From Chloroflexota bacterium (GTDB lineage: Bacteria; Chloroflexota; Anaerolineae; Promineifilales; Promineifilaceae), in the NCBI GenBank assembly GCA_030599405.1, contig JAUVOB010000121.1, positions 1 through 5,765 of the forward strand: a DNA stretch of 5,765 nt. The letters are read 5' to 3'. The translations under genes and the position numbers were made by a program. Positions 1 through 5,765 of this stretch are shown here, piece after piece (within the stretch, counting starts at the first letter, position 1; the number at the start of each line of letters is the position of its first letter). The notes under the pieces were generated by a model that worked only from the letters and a program-made list of their open reading frames with translations, did no database searches and was not told the DNA's origin.

Positions 1-612
1 CTCGTACAATATCCAATTTTGTCCACGATCTAGATTCGGGGTGGGTTCAACCGATTGTATTAAGCCGGGAACAATGTTCGAATAGAGAACCTGTACGTCC
101 CAGTCATCGGCCGGTTGGCACGGGCGTAGTTCTACTGGAATCTCCCCTTCAGGTGCCTGGTCAGTGATCCAAATGTCTTGCCTCGTGTAGACCGCGAAGT
201 TAGCTTTGCGCAGCACGGGCAATTCCGGTCCGCTCTCGCTGGCTTCTGCTATGAGATTATACGCGCCATGCCGGCCTGCCACTGCGACGAGTTCGTCCAA
301 TAGGGCGAGCCAAATATCTTCGTTGATTTGAGAGTCATCGTCATTAATGTCGCCAGGTGGAGACGCCCCAAGGCAGGCCAGTCGCGCGCTGTTGCTGCCC
401 TGCTCCCATCCGATCTGAACGAAAGCCTGTTTTCGGCCTTTGTCTGAACGCCACACATAGGTGGCGTATTCGCCGCCAACGATCATGTTGACTAGGGCGC
501 TTCGAACAGGATGGGGGCTACTGGTTAAGGCGGCTTCCGCCTCGAGGATGATGCCGTATTCGCCTAGACGAATGACTAGAGGTAGATCTCTTAAATGAAA
601 GGGTCTGATCAT
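1..612 (-). CDS. Probable tandem GNAT N-acetyltransferase, 5' part (runs off the left edge)
   Basis: An uninterrupted minus-strand frame runs from an ATG at 612 to the window edge: 204 codons without a stop, C-terminus missing. It begins MIRPFHLRDLPLV, the (I/L)RP...D opening typical of GNAT folds. Residues 132-148 (PVLRKANFAVYTRQDIW) resemble the end of a GNAT domain, where the last strands carry an L..(G/A)F..Y.R pattern. A second opening of the same kind follows at residues 161-170 (ELRPCQPADD), so I infer two GNAT units in tandem, the second cut off. A clear acetyl-CoA pyrophosphate loop (Q/RxxGxG/A) is not visible, so the first unit may be degenerate. The substrate is unknown. The ATG at 612 is the only ATG/GTG/TTG in the upstream open frame and has no Shine-Dalgarno sequence. 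It is transcribed away from sdhCDAB, and no functional link to the operon is evident. Being a real coding frame is fairly sure; the GNAT call is moderate. Confidence 0.7.
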   Translation of the reverse strand, partial: MIRPFHLRDLPLVIRLGEYGIILEAEAALTSSPHPVRSALVNMIVGGEYATYVWRSDKGRKQAFVQIGWEQGSNSARLACLGASPPGDINDDDSQINEDIWLALLDELVAVAGRHGAYNLIAEASESGPELPVLRKANFAVYTRQDIWITDQAPEGEIPVELRPCQPADDWDVQVLYSNIVPGLIQSVEPTPNLDRGQNWILYE

Positions 613-620
613 GTAGCTTA

Positions 621-649
621 AGTTTAGCAGTCGCGCCAGCCAGATGCAA
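621..649 (-). promoter_or_regulatory. Weak candidate promoter for the GNAT gene, placing a near-leaderless start
   Basis: On the minus strand, TTGCAT (649-644) is followed after 17 bp by TAAACT (626-621). The -35 matches 3 of 6 consensus bases and the -10 matches 4 of 6. Transcription would begin roughly at 613-615, directly against the ATG at 612. That would agree with the absence of a ribosome binding site there. The match is weak, so this is a suggestion only. Confidence 0.25.
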
Positions 650-765
650 GAGCGGAAGGTGATAGGAGCCGGCGCAACAACCTTTCTTACAGGGCGATAA
701 CCCCAAAGTTGCCTGCCGGCGACTTCATATCGTCTGGCTATATATTGCAGGATCCATGCACAATC

Positions 766-795
766 TTTACGCGATTAAGTATCTTGTGCTATAAA
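766..795 (+). promoter_or_regulatory. Candidate sigma70-type promoter for sdhCDAB
   Basis: TTTACG (766-771, 4/6 to TTGACA) and TATAAA (790-795, 5/6 to TATAAT) are separated by 18 bp. A TGC immediately before the -10 gives an extended -10 motif. A transcript would start near 802 and have a leader of about 110 nt before the sdhC ATG. It is the best promoter match I see in the 299-bp divergent intergenic region (613-911). I recognise no regulator operator or riboswitch there. Confidence 0.45.
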
Positions 796-899
796 TAAAT
801 AGGTCTGGGCTAACAATCTAGGCATTGCACACAGAACAGTTATTCCTAAGTTTTAGAATCTCATCCTTGCTTCAGAGACAGGAAAATATCCCTTGTCAA

Positions 900-906
900 A
901 GGAGGT
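900..906 (+). promoter_or_regulatory. Strong ribosome binding site deciding the sdhC start
   Basis: AGGAGGT lies 5 nt before the ATG at 912 and is near-perfect against the anti-Shine-Dalgarno. It fixes the start at 912. A longer in-frame reading from a TTG at 825 would add 29 unconserved residues and has no such site. Confidence 0.9.
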
Positions 907-911
907 GCAAC

Positions 912-1355
912 ATGCTCTCGACCCTTAAGTTAACCCTTGTCGAGTCACTACGTTATCGAGGTTTTTTGGGGCAGTGGAGCTGGCTTGCGCACAGGCTTTC
1001 GGGACTTGCCGTCCTACTATTCCTAATCATCCATGTCTGGGATACGGCGAACGCTACGTTCTGGCCTGAGGCTTATAGCTACACCGTGGAGATCTTCAAA
1101 TGGTTTCCTTTCAGCGTTGGCGAAATTGCCCTCATGGCAGCCGTCCTTTACCATGCCTTTAACGGTATAAGGATCACACTCTTGGATTTCAAGCCAGATT
1201 GGTGGCGCTACCAGCGCCAATCTGCCATAGTGGTCTGGTTACTCTTCGCGGTGGTATTTGCCCCGATTGCCATCTCAATGTTTAGCCGCACCATGAACCA
1301 CTGCAACACACTTGCAGCTGAGGGTTTGAGCTGCTGGACCTTCCCTACACCATAG
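912..1355 (+). CDS. sdhC: Succinate dehydrogenase cytochrome b556 subunit (membrane anchor)
   Basis: 147 residues, usual for the family, starting at the ATG behind the strong AGGAGGT site. SdhC is one of two membrane anchors of complex II; it helps bind haem b and forms part of the quinone site. Three hydrophobic helices are visible at roughly residues 24-44, 68-90 and 103-125. The HRLSG motif at 27-31 matches the conserved HRxSG before helix 1, with Arg28 equivalent to E. coli Arg31. YHAFNGIR at 80-87 is the helix 2 signature and places the haem ligand at His81 (E. coli His84). Unlike E. coli, there is also a His41 near the end of helix 1, and Trp24 stands where E. coli has Ser27. It is first in the operon, 55 bp before sdhD. 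The tail (about 127-147) holds two Cys (131 and 141) of no known role. Confidence 0.95.
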   Translation: MLSTLKLTLVESLRYRGFLGQWSWLAHRLSGLAVLLFLIIHVWDTANATFWPEAYSYTVEIFKWFPFSVGEIALMAAVLYHAFNGIRITLLDFKPDWWRYQRQSAIVVWLLFAVVFAPIAISMFSRTMNHCNTLAAEGLSCWTFPTP

Positions 1356-1397
1356 TCTGATTGTTCGATTTGATTCCTAATGTCTTTGATCGATACC

Positions 1398-1403
1398 GAG
1401 GAG
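1398..1403 (+). promoter_or_regulatory. Ribosome binding site of sdhD
   Basis: GAGGAG, 7 nt before the ATG at 1411, supports that start. The remainder of the 55-bp sdhC-sdhD gap shows only a weak 5-bp inverted repeat (TCGAT at 1365-1369, ATCGA at 1389-1393). Confidence 0.85.
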
Positions 1404-1410
1404 TGTCCAT

Positions 1411-1803
1411 ATGACCACGACAAGGCGGTTTGAACGGCAAAGTAACTTCGAACGCTATGCCTTCCTCTTTATGCGATTGTCGGGTATTGCCCTGTTGCTC
1501 TTAGCCGTTGGCCACATGTTGCTTCAACATATTCTGCGCGATGTTCACAGCCTGACCTTACAGGCTGTTCAAGATATTTGGCGTTCATGGGGGTGGAGAG
1601 CCTATGATCTTCTGTTATTGCTATTCGCCATCGTTCATGGTTTCAATGGTCTTCGCCAGGTTATTGAGGACTATATGCACGATCAAAGGATAGTACGCGT
1701 AACAAACGCCATCTTGCTTGGACTTGTTATAGTCACCATCCTGTGGTCGGCCGTGGCGATTTTTAACTTTAATCCGGACGCGGTTATGGCGGTAGGTGAA
1801 TAA
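1411..1803 (+). CDS. sdhD: Succinate dehydrogenase hydrophobic membrane anchor subunit
   Basis: 130 residues, the second anchor of complex II, paired with SdhC. Helices lie near residues 23-43, 64-85 and 97-119. The N-terminus is charged (arginines at 5, 6 and 9) and should be cytoplasmic. MRLSG at 21-25 mirrors the HRLSG motif of SdhC. VHGFNGLRQVIEDY contains the helix 2 haem ligand His76 (E. coli SdhD His71). Twelve residues on, Asp87-Tyr88 occupy the spacing of E. coli Asp82-Tyr83, the pair at the quinone site. Helix 1 also carries His35 and His40 (GHMLLQH), absent from E. coli, so a second haem is possible. Identity as SdhD is secure from motif spacing, size and position between sdhC and sdhA. 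The haem count is inference. It is followed by an unusually long 130-bp gap before sdhA. Confidence 0.93.
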   Translation: MTTTRRFERQSNFERYAFLFMRLSGIALLLLAVGHMLLQHILRDVHSLTLQAVQDIWRSWGWRAYDLLLLLFAIVHGFNGLRQVIEDYMHDQRIVRVTNAILLGLVIVTILWSAVAIFNFNPDAVMAVGE

Positions 1804-1833
1804 CATCATCTTTCACCTCAAATATGAGGACCA

Positions 1834-1855
1834 GATCAAATATCCTTTATTGATC
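1834..1855 (+). repeat. Inverted repeat in the sdhD-sdhA spacer
   Basis: GATCAA (1834-1839) and TTGATC (1850-1855) are perfect complements around a 10-nt loop. Just upstream, CCTCA (1816-1820) and TGAGG (1825-1829) form a second small hairpin with an AATA loop. Neither is followed by a U tract, so these are not intrinsic terminators. Short repeats like these can arise by chance. Confidence 0.5.
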
Positions 1856-1866
1856 GCGAATTCCTG

Positions 1867-1893
1867 CGATTCAATGGGTGAAATTGTCAATCG
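1867..1893 (+). repeat. Bulged stem-loop in the sdhD-sdhA spacer
   Basis: CGATT (1867-1871) pairs with AATCG (1889-1893), and CAAT (1872-1875) with ATTG (1883-1886). This gives a 9-bp stem with a 2-nt bulge (1887-1888) and a 7-nt loop, GGGTGAA. Every loop base can also pair with 1812-1818, just after the sdhD stop, with one G-U pair. There is no U-rich tail, so termination is unlikely; mRNA processing, stability or translation control are possibilities. Confidence 0.55.
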
Positions 1894-1933
1894 TTACTGG
1901 CGGTATCTGAGATAATCCAACAACGAGCTGTCT

Positions 1934-3718
1934 ATGTCTGAAAAGATTCACACACATATTTTCGATTCTGTGATAGTAGGCGCGGGTGGCGCCGGACTGA
2001 TGGCTGCCCTGTATGCAAGTCGCTCGTCAAACGTGGCTGTCATCTCGAAGCTATATCCCACCCGTTCCCACACGGGTGCAGCCCAGGGTGGAATTGGGGC
2101 CGCGCTTGGAAACCTTGAGGAGGATCATTGGGAATGGCACGCATATGATACGGTAAAAGGATCGGACTTTCTCGCCGACCAGGATGTCGTGGACATCCTA
2201 TGCCGCGAGGCTGTGGAGACCGTGATCGAACTTGAGCATATGGGCTTGCCATTTGATCGTACTCCTGAAGGTAAGATTTCCCAGCGGCGCTTCGGCGGAC
2301 ATACGAACAACGAAACGGGTCAGCCTGTTATGCGTGCGTGTCACGCTGCGGACCGGACCGGTCACATGATTCTCCAGACTCTCTACCAACAGTGTATTAA
2401 AAACCAGGTCCAATTCTATGACGAATACCATGTCATGGATCTCATCCGTATCGACGATACAATTCGGGGCGTCGTGACGGTCAACATCGCCACAGGGGAA
2501 TACCATATCTTCCACAGTAAGGCTGTGCTGATCGCCACCGGCGGGTGGGGACGCTGCTGGGAAGTGACATCCAATGCCCATTCGCTTACCGGTGATGGCG
2601 CAGCAATCTGCTTGAGACGAGGCATTCCTCTGGAGGACATGGAGTTTTTCCAGTTCCATCCGACGGGTATATTCCGGCTTGGTATTCTACTCACCGAGGG
2701 TGTGCGAGGCGAAGGTGGCGTGCTTGTCAACGATCAAGGCGAGCGTTTCATGGAACGGTACGCGCCGACAATTAAAGATCTTGCCAGTCGTGATGTAGTT
2801 AGTAGAGCTATTTATCTAGAGGTTCAAGCCGGACGTGGAATAGGCGGCAATAATTACGTTCATCTTGATGTACGACCTGAGACGGTAAATCATTACTTGA
2901 AAGAGGCTGGAGAAGATCGGCGCATTGATGCCGCATATATCGAGGAGAAGTTGCCCGATATCGCCGATTTCACCCGGACCTACCTGGGAGTTGATCCGGT
3001 CAGAGAACCGATGCCCGTCCAGCCGACTGCGCACTACGCAATGGGGGGCATCCCAACTGACCTGCACGGCCGGGTGGTCCTTGACGGCGAGAACACAATT
3101 TTGGACGGTTTGTACGCGGCAGGTGAAGTTGCCTGTGTCTCAGTACACGGAGCGAACCGGCTGGGCACAAATTCGCTTGTGGATCTTGTCGTATTTGGAA
3201 GGAGGGCCGGTTTGCACATGGCTGACTACTGCTTAGAGGCCGATTTGTTGCCCTTGCCTGATAACGCGGCGAGCAGCGTCGTCAATGAGATTAGCCGAAT
3301 TCGTGGTAATTCAGGCGGCGTTAAATCACACCAAATTAGAACGGATATGCAACGCACCATGACTGACAATGTGGGTGTTTTTCGAACCGCTGAAACTCTG
3401 GCAAAAGCCCGCGAAGTTCTAGAGAATTTGGCCGAACAATACGAGAGCATAGAAATCGACGATAAAGGAAAACGGTTCAACACTGATTTGCTAGAAGCCT
3501 GGGAGTTAGGCTGTTTGATCGAATTGGCACAGGCTACCACTGAGTCAGCCCTGGCCCGATTTGAGAGCCGCGGCGCCCACGCCAGAGATGATTTTACGGA
3601 CCGTGACGATGAAAATTGGCTGAAGCATACCCTGTGCTTCAAGGATGGCGATTCCAATCGCCTCGATTATAAACCTGTAACCCTCGGGCGTTACGAACCT
3701 AAACCTCGAGTCTACTAG
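1934..3718 (+). CDS. sdhA: Succinate dehydrogenase flavoprotein subunit
   Basis: 594 residues, close to the E. coli length. It oxidises succinate to fumarate in the TCA cycle on the cytoplasmic face of the membrane. The Rossmann motif GAGGAG is at 16-21, and [10 protein letters not shown] places the covalent FAD ligand at His46. Active-site residues are all present: His242 in QFHPTG, Thr254-Glu255, Arg286 in [11 protein letters not shown], His367 in PTAHYAMGG, and Arg409 in [11 protein letters not shown]. Gln51 sits where succinate dehydrogenases have Gln and fumarate reductases have Glu, supporting succinate oxidation. The C-terminal domain has [11 protein letters not shown] (544-554) and ENWLKHT (560-566), as usual for the family. 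The start is MSEKIHTH, followed directly by the FAD strand. Its ribosome site is weak (GAG at 1925-1927), unlike those of its neighbours. It is transcribed between sdhD and sdhB. Confidence 0.98.
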   Translation: MSEKIHTHIFDSVIVGAGGAGLMAALYASRSSNVAVISKLYPTRSHTGAAQGGIGAALGNLEEDHWEWHAYDTVKGSDFLADQDVVDILCREAVETVIELEHMGLPFDRTPEGKISQRRFGGHTNNETGQPVMRACHAADRTGHMILQTLYQQCIKNQVQFYDEYHVMDLIRIDDTIRGVVTVNIATGEYHIFHSKAVLIATGGWGRCWEVTSNAHSLTGDGAAICLRRGIPLEDMEFFQFHPTGIFRLGILLTEGVRGEGGVLVNDQGERFMERYAPTIKDLASRDVVSRAIYLEVQAGRGIGGNNYVHLDVRPETVNHYLKEAGEDRRIDAAYIEEKLPDIADFTRTYLGVDPVREPMPVQPTAHYAMGGIPTDLHGRVVLDGENTILDGLYAAGEVACVSVHGANRLGTNSLVDLVVFGRRAGLHMADYCLEADLLPLPDNAASSVVNEISRIRGNSGGVKSHQIRTDMQRTMTDNVGVFRTAETLAKAREVLENLAEQYESIEIDDKGKRFNTDLLEAWELGCLIELAQATTESALARFESRGAHARDDFTDRDDENWLKHTLCFKDGDSNRLDYKPVTLGRYEPKPRVY

Positions 3719-3752
3719 CCATATCTCATGGCCGCAGGGAAAAATCTAACCA

Positions 3753-3806
3753 GTATGGCAGGTATAGGGAATCAAGATCGATGTTTGTTGCCCAAGGTTG
3801 CCATAC
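3753..3806 (+). repeat. 8-bp inverted repeat in the sdhA-sdhB spacer
   Basis: GTATGGCA (3753-3760) and TGCCATAC (3799-3806) are perfect complements. A G-U pair (3761/3798) extends the stem inward, and a C-G pair (3751/3808) sits beyond one mismatch. The right arm ends 4 nt before the sdhB ribosome site. It could be a long-looped RNA hairpin or a pair of spaced operator half-sites; the sequence does not decide. There is no U tract, so a simple terminator is unlikely. Confidence 0.5.
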
Positions 3807-3810
3807 AGAT

Positions 3811-3816
3811 GAGGAG
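3811..3816 (+). promoter_or_regulatory. Ribosome binding site of sdhB
   Basis: GAGGAG lies 6 nt before the ATG at 3823 and supports that start. It lies just downstream of the inverted repeat at 3753-3806. Confidence 0.85.
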
Positions 3817-3822
3817 AGATAA

Positions 3823-4548
3823 ATGCGGGTCGAGTTAAGAATCCGGCGCTACAATCCCGAAGTGAAGAAAAAACCATGGTGGGGAGAATATGACGTCGAC
3901 GATGTTAATCCAAACGATTCTGTGCTGGACGTGCTTCACCGGGTTAAATGGACGATCGATGGGTCGCTATCGATGCGGCGTTCATGCGCTCATGGTGTTT
4001 GTGGCTCAGACGCCATGCGCATCAATGGAACCAATGCGCTGGCCTGCAAAGTTCTAGTCGGCCGGTTGGCAAAGGAGGGGAGCGAAAAGGTCAATATACA
4101 GATAGAACCGTTACTCGGGTTGCCTGTAGAAAAAGACTTGATAGTTGATATGGAACCATTCTTCGCCCACTACCGGTCGGCAATGCCCTTCTTTGTCAAT
4201 GAGACACCCGCGCCTGACGACAAGCGGGAGCGCCGTCAGACCCCAGAGGATAGAGCAAAATTCGACGACACGACCAAGTGCATTCTTTGTGCAGCTTGCA
4301 CGACCTCTTGCCCAAGTTTTTGGGCCAATGGTCGCTATGTCGGTCCTGCTACCATTGTGCAGGCTCACCGGTTCATCTTCGATAGCCGCGATCGAGCTTA
4401 TCAGGAGAGGTTGGAGATTCTAGGCCAGCGGTTTGGGGTGTGGCGATGCCGGACGATCTTCAATTGCACCAGCGCTTGCCCTCGAGATATCGAAGTGACA
4501 AGGGCAATCGCCGAGGTTAAGAAAGCCTTAGCGACCGGAATCGTATAA
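3823..4548 (+). CDS. sdhB: Succinate dehydrogenase iron-sulfur subunit
   Basis: 241 residues, full length. SdhB carries electrons from the SdhA flavin to the quinone through three clusters. The N-terminal ferredoxin domain binds [2Fe-2S] with Cys55, Cys60, Asp63 and Cys75; Asp in place of the third Cys also occurs in E. coli SdhB at the same position. The C-terminal domain supplies Cys153, Cys156, Cys159 and Cys219 for [4Fe-4S], and Cys163, Cys209 and Cys215 for [3Fe-4S]. At the quinone site Pro164 and Ile212 are kept. Ala168 and Arg210 replace the E. coli Trp164 and His207, giving CPSFWANG and WRCRTIFNC. Such forms are familiar from actinobacterial-type enzymes and suggest a different quinone, perhaps menaquinone (inference). 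It is last in the operon, 104 bp after sdhA and 20 bp from the convergent kinase stop codon. Confidence 0.98.
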   Translation: MRVELRIRRYNPEVKKKPWWGEYDVDDVNPNDSVLDVLHRVKWTIDGSLSMRRSCAHGVCGSDAMRINGTNALACKVLVGRLAKEGSEKVNIQIEPLLGLPVEKDLIVDMEPFFAHYRSAMPFFVNETPAPDDKRERRQTPEDRAKFDDTTKCILCAACTTSCPSFWANGRYVGPATIVQAHRFIFDSRDRAYQERLEILGQRFGVWRCRTIFNCTSACPRDIEVTRAIAEVKKALATGIV

Positions 4549-4568
4549 GGTTCTATCCCACGGAAGAG

Positions 4569-5765
4569 TTATCGTTGCCAGGGCTCGAAGTTCTCTAGAA
4601 TTGAGCCGCCAATAAACTCGCGTAAAATCGAATCGCTGGGAATGCCATCTCCTGTAATAGGATCAAACCACTGTAGAAACGCCAACAGGCGATTAGCTTC
4701 AATTCTCTCGGGCGTCTGATGCTCTACCTGCAGCAACAGTGGTTGGGCTAGCGGCTTAAGTACTGATAGCTCGTAGACCAAGGCCGAGTTGAAGAATACG
4801 TTTGCATTGCTCTGATTTGGAAAGATGTGGATTTTCTCTCCCCTACGTACACTCGGCCATCGCTTAATCGTATCGGCCGCTGAGTAACCACGTCGCGCTG
4901 CGTCTCGCACGATCCGGCGAAGCATCCGAGTGTCAGTTGTTGGCACGCGATTATGTCGGTCTAGATTGAGCTGCGTAAAGGCTGAGATAAAAATGCGGTA
5001 AGTCGCTTCTGGCGGGATACCATCGACTATGCGTGGGTTTAGACCATGTATACCCTCGATTAGGATGACCTGTTCGGAGCTAATCTGTAACTCAGGGCCG
5101 AGCTCTCTCTCACCAGTCTTGAAATTGTAACGCGGTTGATCGATCATTCGGCCGGCGAGGAGCATTTGTAAGTGATGGCGGAATAGGGGGATATCAACTG
5201 CCTCGAGAACCTCGAAGTCATACTCCCCACGCTTATCTTTCGGCGTTAGCTCCCTGTCAACGAAATAATTATCCATGTTTATGGCGACGGGATGGATTCC
5301 CATAGCTAATAGCTGTATTGCCAAGCGCTTGCTGAACGTCGTCTTCCCGGCCGACGACGGGCCTGATATAAGCACGATTTTCAAGGCTGGTCTGCAAGAG
5401 GCGATATCTGAAGCGATGGTTGCCAGCTGCCTGTTATGCAGTGCCTCGGCCACGAGAACAACTTCCTGTGTTCTTCCGGCGCGAATGGCTCCATTCCACA
5501 CAGCGACACTAGGTACTCCGATGACGCTAAGCCACTCATCGTATTCACGAAATACGCGCGCCAGTCGCGGTTCGTCCACAAACGGCTGCAGCTTGTTTGG
5601 AGCTCTACGTCGCGGAAACTGGAGAATGAAACCGTCCCCATAGAGTCGCAAGTCAAAAAGGTCGAGATAACCAGTGCTGGGAACCATAAAACCATGAAAA
5701 TAGTCGCGAACACCGGCTAGCTCGTATAAAGTCAGATAATCTTTTCTTCGTCTGCTGAACAGATC
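4569..5765 (-). CDS. Nucleoside (uridine) kinase-like P-loop protein, 3' part (runs off the right edge)
   Basis: The frame is open from the right edge to a TAA at 4569-4571, giving 398 visible residues. The ATG at 5687 is internal: the frame continues unbroken upstream through 26 more codons (…LTLYELAGVRDYFHGF), so the N-terminus is missing. The Walker A loop GPSSAGKTT lies at 5337-5363. DNYF at 5262-5273 matches the DxY/F element of uridine kinases, and ILIEGIHGLNP near 5030-5063 is a typical Walker B-region segment. The Arg-rich stretch TDTRMLRRIVRDAARRGYSA is probably the lid. Such proteins, about 550 residues long, often carry an N-terminal TGS/threonyl-tRNA-synthetase-like domain; the visible region before the P-loop would be its end. 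The presumed reaction is phosphate transfer to a nucleoside; the substrate is not settled. It converges on sdhB and appears unrelated to complex II. Confidence 0.88.
   Translation of the reverse strand, partial: DLFSRRRKDYLTLYELAGVRDYFHGFMVPSTGYLDLFDLRLYGDGFILQFPRRRAPNKLQPFVDEPRLARVFREYDEWLSVIGVPSVAVWNGAIRAGRTQEVVLVAEALHNRQLATIASDIASCRPALKIVLISGPSSAGKTTFSKRLAIQLLAMGIHPVAINMDNYFVDRELTPKDKRGEYDFEVLEAVDIPLFRHHLQMLLAGRMIDQPRYNFKTGERELGPELQISSEQVILIEGIHGLNPRIVDGIPPEATYRIFISAFTQLNLDRHNRVPTTDTRMLRRIVRDAARRGYSAADTIKRWPSVRRGEKIHIFPNQSNANVFFNSALVYELSVLKPLAQPLLLQVEHQTPERIEANRLLAFLQWFDPITGDGIPSDSILREFIGGSILENFEPWQR
4582..4607. terminator. Hairpin between convergent sdhB and kinase, possible 3'-end element
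   Basis: GGCTCGA (4582-4588) pairs with TTGAGCC (4601-4607), including one G-U pair. TTC (4591-4593) pairs with GAA (4598-4600) around a TCTA loop, leaving a 2-nt bulge. The stem totals 10 bp. It starts 34 nt past the sdhB stop and lies inside the last codons of the kinase. No U tract follows on either strand, so it is not a classical intrinsic terminator; it may help stop or protect the sdh transcript. No better terminator is visible. Confidence 0.3.

Noticed and set aside
249..706. Minus-strand frames at 249-479 and 518-706
   Set aside because: The first lies in another frame of the clear acetyltransferase gene, and the second overlaps its start and the intergenic region. Their composition is Arg/Ser-rich with no family features.
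756..794. Small open frame MHNLYAIKYLVL upstream of sdhC as a leader peptide
   Set aside because: Only 12 codons, ribosome site too close to the ATG, and it overlaps the proposed promoter, so it would not be on the transcript.
825..911. N-terminal extension of sdhC from a TTG at 825
   Set aside because: The ATG at 912 has a near-perfect ribosome site and matches the usual SdhC length. The extra 29 residues look like translated leader and have no good ribosome site.
1884..1916. Promoter before sdhA (TTGTCA at 1884-1889, GATAAT at 1911-1916)
   Set aside because: Spacing of 21 bp is too long for a standard promoter, and a nearer -10 gives too short a spacing.
2198..3657. Minus-strand open frames opposite sdhA, up to 153 codons
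   Set aside because: They are shadows of the strongly conserved sdhA frame, with Ser/Arg/Pro-rich noise translations.
5275..5720. Plus-strand frames opposite the kinase gene
   Set aside because: They overlap the P-loop coding region in antisense and show no domain or ribosome site.
1..5765. A novel defence, mobile or biosynthetic system
   Set aside because: All substantial coding frames are explained by complex II, an acetyltransferase and a kinase. I saw no transposase, terminal repeats, phage genes, CRISPR repeats or toxin-antitoxin pair.

Overview
The window carries a complete four-gene succinate dehydrogenase operon (sdhCDAB, about 912-4548, + strand). It is flanked by two minus-strand genes that each run off an edge of the window. 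On the left, facing away from the operon, is the start of a probable tandem GNAT acetyltransferase (1-612). On the right, converging on the operon, is a P-loop nucleoside (uridine) kinase-like gene (4569-5765).

The organism is a bacterium of moderate GC, respiring with a membrane-bound complex II. The SdhB and anchor-subunit motifs resemble the actinobacterial/Chloroflexota style more than the proteobacterial one. The kinase and the two-domain GNAT protein are of kinds I associate with Chloroflexota (Anaerolineae/Caldilineae-like). That placement rests on recall of family style, not on a search, and is moderate at best.

Layout: 1-612 acetyltransferase, 5' part only. 613-911 divergent intergenic region with a candidate extended -10 promoter for sdh and a weaker, possibly leaderless, promoter for the acetyltransferase. 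912-1355 sdhC. 1411-1803 sdhD. 1804-1933 structured spacer. 1934-3718 sdhA. 3719-3822 spacer with an 8-bp inverted repeat. 3823-4548 sdhB. 4569-5765 kinase, 3' part, ending 20 bp from sdhB.

SdhA oxidises succinate at a covalently bound FAD. SdhB passes electrons through [2Fe-2S], [4Fe-4S] and [3Fe-4S] centres, and SdhC/SdhD anchor the complex, bind haem b and reduce quinone. All catalytic and cluster ligands are present, so the enzyme should be functional. Both anchors carry an extra histidine near the end of helix 1, which suggests a two-haem (type A) complex. Several E. coli ubiquinone-site residues are replaced, which would fit a menaquinone enzyme.

The window is mostly ordinary core metabolism. 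The least explained parts are the unusually wide spacers inside the operon, which contain inverted repeats and a possible RNA pseudoknot. I found no mobile element, CRISPR array, tRNA or rRNA, and no sign of a new defence or biosynthetic system.
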